Shown: piece by piece, positions 27,290 to 37,027 of the stretch
Layout of the letters: each line of letters starts with the position of its first letter
Position numbering within the stretch: position 1 is the stretch's first letter
From: Tunturibacter gelidoferens
GTDB taxonomy: Bacteria; Acidobacteriota; Terriglobia; Terriglobales; Acidobacteriaceae
NCBI RefSeq assembly: GCF_040358255.1
Contig: NZ_CP132938.1
Coordinates: 4,898,001-4,962,000, forward strand
Direction of reading: 5' to 3'
DNA length: 64,000 nucleotides
Program-made: the position numbers and the translations under genes
Notes under the pieces: generated by a model
Databases searched by the model: none
What the model was told of the DNA's origin: nothing
What the model saw: only the letters and a program-made list of their open reading frames with translations

Positions 27290-28117
27290 TTACGCGGGTT
27301 TTTGTATTTGAACTAGAACCGCTAAGAGGTTGTCGAGTTCGGATGGGTTGACATCACTGACGGCGACGATGCGGAGATCTGGTGTGATAGCGGTATGGAT
27401 GGTGAAGCCTGCGCGGGCGCCCGACAGAGTGGAGAGGGTTGAGTTCGTAGATCGTTGCATGAGGAAGATGGAGACCTGGTGTTTGTGGATGGTAAAGAGG
27501 AGCAGAGCCGCGGGCTGGCCGTTGAGGTAGGTAAGGTCCGCGCCTTTGAGAATCGTATCTGATGGTAGAGCCGCGGTGTCGGGAAGATTGAAGCTGAAGG
27601 GGAGGCGGCCCTGGAACCAGGGTTTGACCGTATGACGGTCGGAAGAGATGACCTGTGGAGTGGCTGCACTGGAGAGAATGGCGAGGTGCTGGTCGAGGAG
27701 TTCGGCCGCAAGGGTATTGGTTTGATGAAGCTGACGCCAACTAAGGAGTGAAATCGTCAGCAGGATGGCTGCGGCAAGTGCTGCCCAAGCTGCGGGACGG
27801 ATGGAGTAGAGGCGAGCGGGCGTTTTCGTTTGCGGCTGCGGGCTTGTTTGGGGCAGAGGATTTGTCTGCAACTGCGATTGGGAACGGAGTTGTGCGGCGA
27901 AGCGGCCAAGCGCTTCGGCCGGCGGAGCGAAGCGGTGCCCAGCACGTGCGGTAGCGGCTTTGAGTTGCGTGGCGGAGAGGACACGCAGAGCGCAAGCGTG
28001 GCAAGTGGCTAGGTGCTGCTCTGCTCCTTGGCGTTCGGTGGGTGAAAGTTCGCCGTCGATGAAGGCGTTGAGTGTGTACGAGTTGAGATGTTCGGTGATT
28101 TGAGGCTTTTCATTCAT
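27290..28117 (-). CDS. Membrane anti-sigma factor with zinc-finger domain
   Basis: A 275-residue protein whose N-terminus is a zf-HC2 anti-sigma domain: helix LNAFIDGELSPTERQGAEQH, then H-L-A-T-C-H-A-C-A-L giving the H-x3-C-x2-C zinc motif. One membrane span follows near residue 140 (WAALAAAILLTISLLSW), then a periplasmic sensor part. Its ATG overlaps the sigma stop (ATGA at 28114-28117), the standard coupled arrangement. It should hold the upstream ECF sigma factor inactive at the membrane. A 66-residue secreted-side segment rich in T and S precedes the C-terminus. Confidence 0.88.
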   Translation of the reverse strand: MNEKPQITEHLNSYTLNAFIDGELSPTERQGAEQHLATCHACALRVLSATQLKAATARAGHRFAPPAEALGRFAAQLRSQSQLQTNPLPQTSPQPQTKTPARLYSIRPAAWAALAAAILLTISLLSWRQLHQTNTLAAELLDQHLAILSSAATPQVISSDRHTVKPWFQGRLPFSFNLPDTAALPSDTILKGADLTYLNGQPAALLLFTIHKHQVSIFLMQRSTNSTLSTLSGARAGFTIHTAITPDLRIVAVSDVNPSELDNLLAVLVQIQKPA

Positions 28118-28824
28118 AGGGATTCCCCGAGCTGCGGCTGCAAAAGTTGGCGGAGGGTGCGGCGGGCGCGCGAGACGCGTGACATAACAGTGCCGATGGG
28201 GACGTCGAGGATGAGGGCGATGTCTTTGTACTTAATCTCATCAACGTCGCAGAGGAGCAGAACTTCGCGGAGTTGTGGTGGAAGCTGCTCGAGTGCGATG
28301 TGGAGAGCGGCCAGGTTGTCGAGACGGATGAGATTGTCTTCCGGAGTGGACCCGCCGGGGGTGTCGAGTTTTTCTGGATGGTCTTCGAGGAAAACAGTGC
28401 GGGAGGCGGCTAAGCCGGTGCGCGTGGTGAGGAAGGTATTGCGAAGGATGCGGATGGTCCAGGCCTTAAAGTTGGTACCTGGCTGGAATGAATCGAAGGC
28501 ACCGAGGGCCTTTGAGAAAGTCTCTTGCACGAGATCTTCGGCCTCGGCTTGATCGTGGGTCAGCCAGAACGCGTGGTTGTAGAGCGACGGAAAGAGCGGG
28601 AGCGCAAGCTGTTCAAAGGTGTCGCAACGACTGGTTTCAGAGAGCATGGTGCGGTATGCCTCAACCTGACTGGAGTTACGGTCTGTGGTCCACGGAGCGG
28701 AACCAGACATGGGGTTATCCCAACCACGACCATGCTCAACTGCTTTCGGGATCATCGCAAAGTCGGGCGCACCGGATGGCCGAAGGCTGGAGATGCGGGC
28801 GATGTGTGCGGTTGCAGGGGTCAT
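28114..28824 (-). CDS. ECF-type sigma-70 factor paired with anti-sigma
   Basis: An ECF sigma factor of up to 236 residues. Region 2 (HAFWLTHDQAEAEDLVQET, then FKAWTIRILRNTFL) and region 4 (REVLLLCDVDEIKYKDIALI, then PIGTVMSRVSRARRTLRQLL) are canonical. The start is uncertain: the ATG at 28647, preceded by TGAGG, would give about 177 residues and a more usual length. It overlaps the anti-sigma gene by four bases, so the pair is translated together. Its family resemblance to the 17372 sigma, and a 57-residue gene downstream of both, suggest that the two loci derive from one ancestor. Confidence 0.88.
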   Translation of the reverse strand: MTPATAHIARISSLRPSGAPDFAMIPKAVEHGRGWDNPMSGSAPWTTDRNSSQVEAYRTMLSETSRCDTFEQLALPLFPSLYNHAFWLTHDQAEAEDLVQETFSKALGAFDSFQPGTNFKAWTIRILRNTFLTTRTGLAASRTVFLEDHPEKLDTPGGSTPEDNLIRLDNLAALHIALEQLPPQLREVLLLCDVDEIKYKDIALILDVPIGTVMSRVSRARRTLRQLLQPQLGESL

Positions 28825-29574
28825 GGTGTGAGGGTGAGCACGAGGGGAAGATCAAGAATGGCGCCGAAGCGCACGGCGGAGCCTCCGACTAAAGAAGAGT
28901 CTGGCATCACATACCTCCTAAAACGGAGATGAGACAGATTTATTCCATGCTTTTTTGGGCTTTTCTAAGAAGGAATGTCAAACTCGGCGGTTATTCAATT
29001 AAAGAGGCGAAGATAAGCAAAGTTTCGAGCGGATAGCCATTGAACGGGACCATCCGAGCTCAGCTAAGAAATTCAGTGGACGGTGGTTGGGGACGCAATT
29101 GCCGTCGTTCCAGCCGCGAATCGGAGCACATCAAAGTTTGCTGCAAAGTTACCCGCGATACGTACCGGTGCCAGCATAGGTATGGTTTCGGACTTACGTT
29201 GATCGCGATGGTGCGGTCCCGAAGCTCCAGGCATACGTCAGCGGCTGTCCCAAGCCCGTCGAACCGCTACCGTTGAACCTGACCGTCATGCCCGTTGTCC
29301 CGGAGTACGACCACAGCTTCGCCGGCGAGGTAAGGACTCGGGATGTGAGCGTCTGATAGGGGCGGTCGAGCAACCGGCAAGGCGAGGGAAAGGCCAAGGG
29401 ATGGCAGCGACACGCACGGGTCAAACCTCGCGGCTGAACCGAAGTCTGTGGGCCGCATCTCGGTAACCAAATTGCTGCTGGATTATCCCGCGCAATTTCT
29501 TCTAACGGCGAGAATAAAAGCTCGCCTTGCCAGTTTTAGACGATATAGGCAATCAAAATCAGATGGAGATTGAT
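28825..29574. other. Mostly gene-less stretch
   Basis: Apart from a PKD-like remnant at 29205-29345, nothing coding is recognised. The last 60 bases before 29575 are alignable with the bases before the second metallophosphoesterase copy at 50295, so they belong to that duplicated unit. Confidence 0.4.
29205..29345 (-). pseudogene. Remnant of a PKD-like domain
   Basis: Minus-strand translation gives TVRFNGSGSTGLGQPLTYAW followed by S-F-G, the typical start of a PKD beta-sandwich (x-F-x-G-S-G-S-x-x-x-x-x-L-x-Y-x-W-x-F-G). No start, no rest of the protein and no complete frame remain. It is probably the debris of a surface protein. Confidence 0.45.
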
Positions 29575-30575
29575 ATGAATCAGTTCAAGGAAGACGAAGT
29601 AGTGCAGGAGAACGAAGGTGTTACGAAGCCCGTGGGCGATGGCATCGACCGGCGCAATTTTCTGGGGTGCATGGCGTGGGCCGGCACAGGGCTGCTGTGG
29701 TCGATGGTTGGCGGTGTGCCGACTTCAAAGTTGCTGGCCCAGGCGATGAAAAGCGGTGGTGGCGCTGGAACTGCAAAGGTGGAGGATTTTTCTTTTGTGC
29801 AAATCAGCGACTGCCATATCGGGTTCAACAAGGGCGCGAACCCGGATGTGACAGGAACACTGAAGAAAGCCATCGATCGGGCGAATCTTGTTCCTGCAGG
29901 AATGAAGGCTCCGGACTTTATGTTGCACACCGGCGACATCACGCAGAACTCGAAGGCCGCGGAGTTCGATACGGCCTCTGAGGTGATCAAGGGTTTCAAG
30001 AGCGAGGTGTTCTATGTGCCGGGAGAACACGACTATATCGACGATGGTGTGCAGTACAAGCAGCGTTTCGGCAAGGGCACGGTGGGCAATGGCTGGTACA
30101 GCTACAACCACAAAGGGGTTCACTTTGTAGGCTTGAACAACTGCGTGCAAGTAGATGCGATGGGGAATATGGGCGAGGATCAATTAAAGTGGCTGAAGTC
30201 TGACCTGGCCGGGTTGAGCCACTCGACCCCGATCGTGGTCTTCGCCCATATCCCTTGTGGATGGTCTATGAGAAGTGGGGATGGGGCACGAAGGACGGAG
30301 AGCAGGCACTCGCCATGCTGAAGCCCTTCGGTTCGGTGACGGTTCTGAACGGTCACATCCACCAGGTGGTGCAGAAGGTCGAAGGCAATGTGGCCTTCCA
30401 CACGGCGATGGCGACGGCGTTTCCGCAGCCTGCACCGGGAGCGGCGCCGAATCCAGGGCCGATGGTGGTTCCAGCGGGCAAGCTGGAGAGCGTGCTTGGA
30501 GTGACCAAGGTCAAGGTCGTTAGAGGACATAATCATCTGGCAATTGTCGACACGACACTGGCGGAGACGGTCTAA
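29575..30575 (+). pseudogene. Tat-exported metallophosphoesterase, frameshifted
   Basis: A calcineurin-like phosphoesterase reading about 333 residues if one frameshift is corrected. The N-terminus has a Tat-like D-R-R-N-F-L-G followed by a hydrophobic stretch. Metal-ligand motifs are all present across the two frames: D-C-H-I-G, G-D-I-T-Q, G-E-H-D (G-N-H-D in most members), F-A-H-I-P and G-H-I-H-Q. Near 30258 the frame moves by one; ATCCC-TTGTGGATG lacks one base relative to an expected I-P-L-W-M. The stop overlaps the cytochrome start (TAATG). It could be a real pseudogene or a single-base sequence error. A second, more damaged copy lies at 50295. Confidence 0.8.
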
Positions 30576-31336
30576 TGCGCCCGTGGACTGCTGCGGCACT
30601 GACCGTAGCCGCAATAGTGGCCTTGGGGTATGTTCATCCGTTTGGGAATCCGCGTGCCGAGCCGGCGAAAGGACTCGGCACGCTGCTGGAAGGTGCGACT
30701 ATGCCCGCAGACGCGAAGGCGGTACTAGCGAACAAGTGTGCGGACTGCCATTCGAGCGAGACTCGCTGGCCAGTGTATGCGCGGATCGCTCCAGGATCGT
30801 GGCTGATTGAGCGCGACATCGTTGAGGCGCGCAAGAAGATGGACCTCTCACACTGGGAGCAGATGCCGGCGGATCAGCAGCAGGTTTTGACTGCGAAGAT
30901 CGTCGAAGAGGCAAAGAACGACGACATGCCGCCGCTGCAGTATCGGTTGCTGCACTGGACTGCGCAGCTTTCCAAGACCGATGTGCGGGCACTCTCGATG
31001 CTGGGCAAGAGTGCGAGCGGGAGCGAGGTGGCTCTGGCTGGGGATGGCGATGCTGTGCAAGGCAAGGCTGTGTTCGAGAAGCGTTGCACAGGCTGTCATG
31101 CGATGGCTGTTGATCGTGAGGGACCGAGGTTGGCAGGAGTCTATGGCAGAAGAGCCGGGAGCATTGCGGGATTTACTTATTCGGCGGGCTTGAAGAATTC
31201 TGGCGTGATTTGGAACGATGCGACCCTGGAGAAGTGGTTGAGCGATCCAGATTTGATGGTTCCCGACAACAATATGAGCTTCAGCGTTCCCAAGGCAGAA
31301 GAGCGGAGGAACTTGATCGCTTACCTGAAGCAGTAG
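30575..31336 (+). CDS. Periplasmic cytochrome c with Haem_bd domain
   Basis: A 253-residue exported protein with two haem-binding regions. The first (CADCHSSETRWPVYARIAP, then SWLIERDIVEARKKMDLSHW) matches the Haem_bd family. The second is a class-I cytochrome c with CTGCH, a P-R-L-A-G-V-Y-G-R segment and the Met ligand in NNMSF. The start TAATG overlaps the metallophosphoesterase stop, so the two are one transcript. A role in electron transfer linked to the extracytoplasmic phosphoesterase is an inference from this coupling. Confidence 0.88.
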   Translation: MRPWTAAALTVAAIVALGYVHPFGNPRAEPAKGLGTLLEGATMPADAKAVLANKCADCHSSETRWPVYARIAPGSWLIERDIVEARKKMDLSHWEQMPADQQQVLTAKIVEEAKNDDMPPLQYRLLHWTAQLSKTDVRALSMLGKSASGSEVALAGDGDAVQGKAVFEKRCTGCHAMAVDREGPRLAGVYGRRAGSIAGFTYSAGLKNSGVIWNDATLEKWLSDPDLMVPDNNMSFSVPKAEERRNLIAYLKQ

Positions 31337-31369
31337 CGAGAGGTTGACTGAAGAGCGCAAGGAGAGCGT

Positions 31370-31801
31370 ATGTCGGATTGGTTGAACGAAGTAATTGGCG
31401 AGGATTTGATTGCCGTATACGAAGGTCAATATTGCACGGAGGACGCTGTCATTTGGCTGCGGCAAAAGCCTCGGACAATCGGCGAGTTGCGGTCCGAGGA
31501 AATCGACTGGCTTCGGTGGATGGCTGCAAATACCAATAACCGAGATTTACTTGAAAAGCTGTCACAGGATTCTGATGCCGATGTCCGCATGTGGGTAGCG
31601 TGCAATCCGATGACACCTCAAACGGTACTCTGGAGGCTAGCCGAAGATACTGTTGTCTTTGTCCGCAGAGGAGTTGCTCAAAACCGTAACACGTCAGCGA
31701 CCCTACTGATAAGACTGGCCGACGATCTCGACAGTAGAGTTCGGGCGTTGGTCTTCAGAAATTGCAGCAGGCAAACACCTCTTCTCTCTCTGATCTTTTA
31801 A
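31370..31801 (+). CDS. HEAT/LRV-like repeat protein
   Basis: A 143-residue protein with a good CAAGGAGAG site. The C-terminal two-thirds is a series of about 22-residue units of the form L-x-x-L-S/A-x-D-x-x-x-x-V-R-x-x-V-A-x-N-x-x-T (LEKLSQDSDADVRMWVACNP, then LWRLAEDTVVFVRRGVAQN, then LIRLADDLDSRVRALVFRN). This is the pattern of leucine-rich-variant or HEAT-like repeats that stack as helical solenoids for protein binding. It lies 33 bases after the cytochrome gene and may be co-transcribed. Partner unknown. Confidence 0.7.
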   Translation: MSDWLNEVIGEDLIAVYEGQYCTEDAVIWLRQKPRTIGELRSEEIDWLRWMAANTNNRDLLEKLSQDSDADVRMWVACNPMTPQTVLWRLAEDTVVFVRRGVAQNRNTSATLLIRLADDLDSRVRALVFRNCSRQTPLLSLIF

Positions 31802-32189
31802 TTCAGATTCTTTGAGAGCGAAATAACGCTCTTAGCCCGTTGTTCTATTAGTCGCAACCTGTTCCCGAAGCTTAGACAATTCGATGCGCATCCATACAAT
31901 AAGCCTCGAATCGAGTTTGAAATTCGTTGATCAACTGAACCTTTGAGCGCAAGACTATTTCCCGAACTGTGGACGTTCGCGTCACGTTCTATTCCTGCGC
32001 ATGAGTAAAGCAATCAATCGCAAAAGAACACGGAACAATCACCCTAAAATCTGGGTAGGGAGCAAAGTGGAAAAACCCTGTACACCCATCGGGAATCCCA
32101 CAAGTAAACTGCAGCCGTGCAAACTCTCTCTTGCTCAAGTGCCCTTGACATCATTGGTTATGCAGCACTCTAGATGGGCGCAGTGGGAT
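31802..32189. other. Gene-less stretch
   Basis: About 390 AT-richer bases downstream of the repeat protein. No gene, repeat or RNA is recognised. Confidence 0.35.
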
Positions 32190-32710
32190 GTTGGCTGGGT
32201 AGTGATTCGGTTGCTCACTGAGTTGGCGGTGAAGTGGCTCCGTGCCATGACTCGATAGATATTGCCGCCGACACAGTAATCGATTCCTGTTTTCCCAGAA
32301 GGCTCATCGAAGCCTCCAAAGCATGGGAAGGTGTCGAAGGTCTCGAGCGCGACAAAGTCGAGTCGTCGTGGATCGTCCTCGTGCACTACGTAAATCCCAT
32401 GGTCGCCAGCGAGGAACAGATGGCCGTGCAAATCGTCCACAACATCCGTCAAAGTGCTCAGCGGGACTGAACAAGTGATTGACCTGAACAAGGTGCTGAT
32501 CAGCGCCGATCCTGTAAATGGACGCCGAGTACCATTTCTCCGAATCTGGCTGATGTGGCGTCGCTGCAACAAGATATGTGGCAACACCCTGCGCAATTGC
32601 TGGCACCGTGGCATCGGAACCAATTCAGCCTGCCGTCAGCAGCATCAATGCGACGCGACTAATAGGCAGGCGCATGATTGCATACGGCGATGACATAGTT
32701 TGGATCTCCA
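32190..32710 (-). pseudogene. Degraded exported protein, unknown family
   Basis: A minus-strand gene that can be followed through one stop and one frameshift. From about 32700 a short signal (MRLPISRVALMLLTAG) is cut by an in-frame TGA at 32625-32627. The same frame then gives ATYLVAATPHQPDSEKWYSA, then SIYRIGADQHLVQVNHLFSP. Near 32455 it moves one frame to DDLHGHLFLAGDHGIYVVHE, then LDFVALETFDTFP. The repeated short beta motifs suggest a propeller-like secreted protein. I do not recognise the family. Confidence 0.55.
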
Positions 32711-33064
32711 TTTTTTGAAGAGCCGTAAATACAGTGAACTTCGTCATCTCATACACTCCACGAATTTCTACGAGCACCGTTGCAAGTTGGTGAACAGTTA
32801 GTTGATAGCGCCATTGAGCAAACGGCCCGGTATCGGCCTCAATGAACCAGGGACAAAACAAGATGAAGGTTTAAGCTCAGTGGACTGCGATACGCCCTCC
32901 ACCATACAAAGCATTGAAAGTCGAAGAGGATTGGTGTGCTTCCAGTCCCTTAAGAACGCAACCTGCAAAAGTTGCTCTGAATATGCACTGTATTTATGTC
33001 CTTCTAGCGTTTGAGTTTGCCTGCTTTGGAAGCTGACTTGTTTCAATTGAAATTTGCGTCGGCA
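32711..33064. other. Gene-less stretch
   Basis: About 350 bases between two minus-strand gene units. No convincing feature seen. Confidence 0.35.
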
Positions 33065-34641
33065 TCAAACTATCGGCACTTCCGGATTCTGTACCAAAAT
33101 AGAAGTCAAGTTAGGCACCCGCTCCGGTCGCGGCTCCCAAGCCGGAAACGTTAGCTCCGGCATCGGCTTGGCCTGGAAGAACTTGCGCACCTGCCGTGCG
33201 ATCCAGCGAGCCGAGGTCTTCGCCTTTTTCCGCCGTGCGCTATCTGTCGAGATCCCGGTCCCCGCATACATCTGCCGATACAACTTCGACAGCAACACAA
33301 AGCCACCCTAGCCCTCAGATTCGGTACGCACGAGGACCTCTTCCAAACCGAACCCAAGTCGTAGAACCGGTCCCAAACCTTCTGCGTCCGGTCTCTTATC
33401 TCATCTGAGCTCATCAAAGGACGCGGTGTGAACATTTTCGGCCGGACCGCGGTTGGAATCAGCCAATACCGTGTAACCGGCGTTCCTTCTACCGTCACGG
33501 GGTCTTTGGCCTGTTCCTTCTCCCATCGTCCGAAGTCGACGGTTCCCGGAAATGGTGTCATCATTACGAATTGCGCAAAGGTTACATCCGCCTTTAGGGC
33601 TAGCTCGACCGTCGCGTCAAATGTACTGGGCTTATCGGTAGGAAGGCCGAAGATGAAAGATCCCAATACGTGCAATCCGTGTTTCCGGAACGTCTGCAAC
33701 TGCTCAACTAGCCGGTCACCCGAATAGTTGAAGTCCTTATAGACTGCCTTCAGTCCCTCGGGCGTCACTGCCTCCACTCCCACCAACGCACCCTTGATGT
33801 TTGCCCGGCGCATCGGCTCCAAGTACTCAGCATCTTCCGCCGATTCCATCGTAATCTGCGTGAAGAACACCATATCCTTCGGCAGCTTTGCCATCTCCGC
33901 CACCAGCGAAAATCGCTCGGCCCGCGTCTGTATCAGGGACTCCACCCGCCCATGATTGTTGTGCTCCCTGGCGAGCCGTAGGTCAGTGAGGGTGACGGGG
34001 TAGAAGTTATCGTCCGCGAGTGCGATGAACCTGAAACCTCTTCGACGCAGATCGATAATCTCATCAATCACACTTTCAAATGTTCTTTGTCTTGGCTTCT
34101 GCCCATCGGTGCGCCACACCGAGCAGAACGAGCAGTGCTTAGGGCATCCGCGTATCGTCTGCACGGACGCCCACATGTACTTGTCTGTTTGCATCAGATC
34201 CCAACGGGCAGCGAGGAACTCCTCGCCCTCGATTTTCCCGCCCTCATAGATCCGCTTTGCCCGTCCTAACTCAAGATCGCGCAGAACTTGACCCCATACC
34301 ACACCGCCATCGCCTTTCACCACTGCATCCGCGTGGCCGCGCTCAAACGGCTCTTCCGGGAACAACGTGGCGTGAATGCCTCCATAAACTACGGTTGCTC
34401 CGGGCTGCTTACAGATTCTGCCAACCTCATAGCCGCGCAGCGCGTTGCCAGTGTGGACACTGATTCCAACGACATCCCCCGCTTGGATGGTTGAGGGGTC
34501 TAACTGCTCCAGCGACTCATCGACGAGAATGGGGTCCCCCGCTGCTTCAGGTGTAGCTGCTGCCAGGACAAACAGCCATCTGGGCGTAATGACGGCTGTG
34601 CCAAAAGAGTTGTCACTGGGATTTACGAGATGAACGCTCAT
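33065..34641 (-). pseudogene. B12-binding radical SAM protein, frameshifted near its end
   Basis: About 520 residues if one frameshift is corrected. Residues 1-150 resemble a cobalamin-binding Rossmann domain (VGISVHTGNALRGYEVGRIC, then VYGGIHATLFPEE). A radical SAM core follows with the 4Fe-4S motif R-G-C-P-K-H-C-S-F-C and the GVEAVTPEGLK segment. The last 75 or so residues (SKLYRQMYAGTGISTDSARR) lie in a different frame. Near 33291 the run GGCTTTGTG appears to lack one T. The N-terminal 440 residues, with both cofactor sites, remain open, so the protein may still be made with an altered tail. Likely B12-dependent radical chemistry such as methylation; substrate unknown. Confidence 0.82.
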
Positions 34642-34724
34642 TGAATCATTACCTTTCTTCGTGCTAGTACAGTGGTTCGGGACGGAGCTTCTGTTGCAGC
34701 CTGCAACCTAGGTGATAGCCACAA

Positions 34725-36458
34725 TCATTTCTGTTCGTGCGGATACCAGGTAAGCTGGCCAGTCACGCTGACATTGGAGTTACTCCCAATCTTGTAGATC
34801 GGAGCTTTCCACTCCTCGTACTGTAGCCAGCCGCGAAATTCAATGTCCTCGCGAAAACGCTTTACAACGGACACTTGGATCGCATTCTGTGTTGTGCCGC
34901 CGGGGATAAAGTCTTTCGCTGCTTTCGCGTTGCGATAAGAAAGCTGCACATCTTCCCTGGGAGAGAGATGATAGGTGACCCAAGCTTGACCGCCCTTGGA
35001 CTCACGCCCAACAGGATCACCGAGAATGAAGCCCTTATTGGTGTAACCCTGTTTTTGTATCTGCTCGGCGTAGAGAAATTGTCCGCCATTACTGCGACTG
35101 GTCGGCGGATCGGTGCTGACTGCTTCCACGCGAAAATCAAGATGTGCAAGACCCGGGAAATGGGACAGATAAATGCCTGGGCGAATGCCGGCGCGTCGCG
35201 GCGCACTGATGGGGCTTACATCGTCGTGGGCGAGCGAGTCCGAGTATAAGGTCAACCACTTACGCACAAAGGGCAGACGATAGGAAAAATCAAAGGTGCC
35301 GAAACGTGCTCCGGGATCGTTTCGCGACAGCTTCTCGGCCGCAGAAGTATTCTGGAAGCTGAAAAAGCTATGAAGAAAGCTATGGATGGTGATTGGGGCA
35401 TGGCCTTCGCCACCCCAAATCGTGGCACGTTCAAAGCCCATCTCTACATTGACTGTCGGCTTGAAACTTATTTTCTCGACATGTATCCAAGGATCGCTGG
35501 GGTCGACATGTCCCTTCAGACTCCCTACGAAGAACTGATATCGAAATGGCCCGGTGAGGCGTGAGAGCAGTGGAACGTATAACGGCTCGACGCGGTCTAT
35601 CTGAAAAGCGTAGATATTTTCCGCATTGTTGCTCCAGGCAAAGCTGCCTCCTTTCGCGGGCCCCAACCAATGGTCACTTTTGCCGAAGGAGAGTTCGTGA
35701 TTTAGGAGGAGATAGGAGAGATTTGCTTCGACGATGCTGAAGTCATTCACCGGCGCGATCGGTCCATAAGGAATAGTCGATTGATTTGGATAGGTCGGGA
35801 TTGGAACGCCATCGATGGTCGAAAGGAGATTAGTCAAAGACTGCGAATATCCGGGAGCGCCCGGGGCATGCTGATATTCCCCTCTGAAATAAAGGGCGAA
35901 TCGACCAGCTTCGCTTCGCGTACTGAAGCCGGTTATGGGATTGAAACCCTCTTGATAAGGACGCCCATAATCGTTGACGATTGTCAGCCCAAGATGGAAG
36001 CTATCTCTTAATGGGATCCCTGTGATGCCGCCGAGACGGGTATAGGCACTCTCAAAGCTGTTACGCGGATGTAGAAGATCGGCGAAGCTATGTGTGCCGG
36101 TATCGAGTTCCTTCCGCACCGCAAGATAAATATCTTGGGCTTCGTCGTCCTTAGAAGTGAAATCCTGGATTTCCGCCGTTTGATCCAGCATGTGCGTAAT
36201 ACTCGATCGTGTCCAGGGACGAAGTCCGCGATAGCTGTAGTTGATATAACCAAGCGCCTGCAGGCGGTCGAGCGCAGGATATATCCAGCTGTCGATGGGA
36301 ACATAAGTTGATCCTGTCGCGGACTCATCGCCGTCGTCGACCGTCACTGAATTGGCGCTCTGGCCACTGACAGAACCCGTTTGACCCAATGCTCCTGCGC
36401 AATAGATGCCCAGTAAGAGGCCTGAGGCCAGAACAGAAGCGGCATTTAAACATTTCAT
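34725..36458 (-). CDS. Wzi-like capsule-assembly outer-membrane protein
   Basis: About 577 residues from the ATG at 36458 (GAGG upstream), with a signal peptide ending near GALGQ. The mature chain starts with the family segment Y-P-A-L-D-R-L-Q-A-L-G-Y. It then has many alternating beta-strand stretches with aromatic ends, as in the Cap_assemb_Wzi porin family (FGKSDHWLGPAKGGSFAW is characteristic). Wzi helps hold capsule polysaccharide at the outer membrane. No capsule polymerase or export genes are nearby, so it may serve another exopolysaccharide. The last residues run into K and Q rather than the usual terminal aromatic. Confidence 0.82.
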   Translation of the reverse strand: MKCLNAASVLASGLLLGIYCAGALGQTGSVSGQSANSVTVDDGDESATGSTYVPIDSWIYPALDRLQALGYINYSYRGLRPWTRSSITHMLDQTAEIQDFTSKDDEAQDIYLAVRKELDTGTHSFADLLHPRNSFESAYTRLGGITGIPLRDSFHLGLTIVNDYGRPYQEGFNPITGFSTRSEAGRFALYFRGEYQHAPGAPGYSQSLTNLLSTIDGVPIPTYPNQSTIPYGPIAPVNDFSIVEANLSYLLLNHELSFGKSDHWLGPAKGGSFAWSNNAENIYAFQIDRVEPLYVPLLSRLTGPFRYQFFVGSLKGHVDPSDPWIHVEKISFKPTVNVEMGFERATIWGGEGHAPITIHSFLHSFFSFQNTSAAEKLSRNDPGARFGTFDFSYRLPFVRKWLTLYSDSLAHDDVSPISAPRRAGIRPGIYLSHFPGLAHLDFRVEAVSTDPPTSRSNGGQFLYAEQIQKQGYTNKGFILGDPVGRESKGGQAWVTYHLSPREDVQLSYRNAKAAKDFIPGGTTQNAIQVSVVKRFREDIEFRGWLQYEEWKAPIYKIGSNSNVSVTGQLTWYPHEQK

Positions 36459-36496
36459 ACAAACCTCATGATTCCTTCTCAATCGATTCGGTACCG

Positions 36497-37027
36497 TCAT
36501 CTTGATAAGCCCCGCTGAACTGCTGCTCGGTGCCTGATAATGCGGACGGCACCGAGGGCTGTACAGCCAAAACAAAAAATTGGGCCGACCATAACCCGGT
36601 CCTCTCCGAACCGAGGAAGGTGCAAGCCTTCTCCGATCCAAAACACGCCGAAAGCAGACAGGAGGACGCCAACGGAGAACTTCAAGGTGTTCTCAGGTAT
36701 TCTGGCCAACGGCTTATGGAGGACGAGTCCAAGAAGGATCACTAATAGGCCAGCTGTGAGTGCGCCAAGGCTGGCTGACAGTAGCATGTGTCCTGTGGCG
36801 CCGACCGCAATCACGATAAACACGACCTCCATTCCCTCGATCACAGCAGCCTTGAAGCTGATCATGAATCCCACACCATCGATTGCTATATTTGGAAATT
36901 CTCCAGACTTTCGCAGGGCTTCTGTTTGACGAGCAAAGGAAACGCCCTGTCCCGGAGCGGCCTCGGCGGCGGTCATTAGACTGTGCACGGTATGCTCCAT
37001 TGCCTGTTGCACTGACCCTGCTGGCAA
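36497..37027 (-). CDS. COG4280-like membrane protein, N-terminus lost
   Basis: A 176-residue frame from a TTG at 37027, open upstream to a TAG at about 37090. Residues 50-176 match the C-terminal part of COG4280 (an FTR1-like predicted permease family): FMISFKAAVIEGMEVVFIVI, then ATGHMLLSASLGALTAGLLV, then LKFSVGVLLSAFGVFWIGEG. The family usually has about 60-100 more residues of N-terminal membrane helices, which are absent here. In their place is a basic non-membrane segment (KLRFTVRGIELPAGSVQQAM) of unknown origin. It is probably truncated and non-functional, or a fusion. It ends 38 bases before the Wzi-like gene. Confidence 0.6.
   Translation of the reverse strand: MPAGSVQQAMEHTVHSLMTAAEAAPGQGVSFARQTEALRKSGEFPNIAIDGVGFMISFKAAVIEGMEVVFIVIAVGATGHMLLSASLGALTAGLLVILLGLVLHKPLARIPENTLKFSVGVLLSAFGVFWIGEGLHLPRFGEDRVMVGPIFCFGCTALGAVRIIRHRAAVQRGLSR

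Noticed and set aside
29040..29276. 78-residue plus-strand frame
   Set aside because: No ribosome site or family pattern; the opposite strand carries a recognisable PKD-like remnant.
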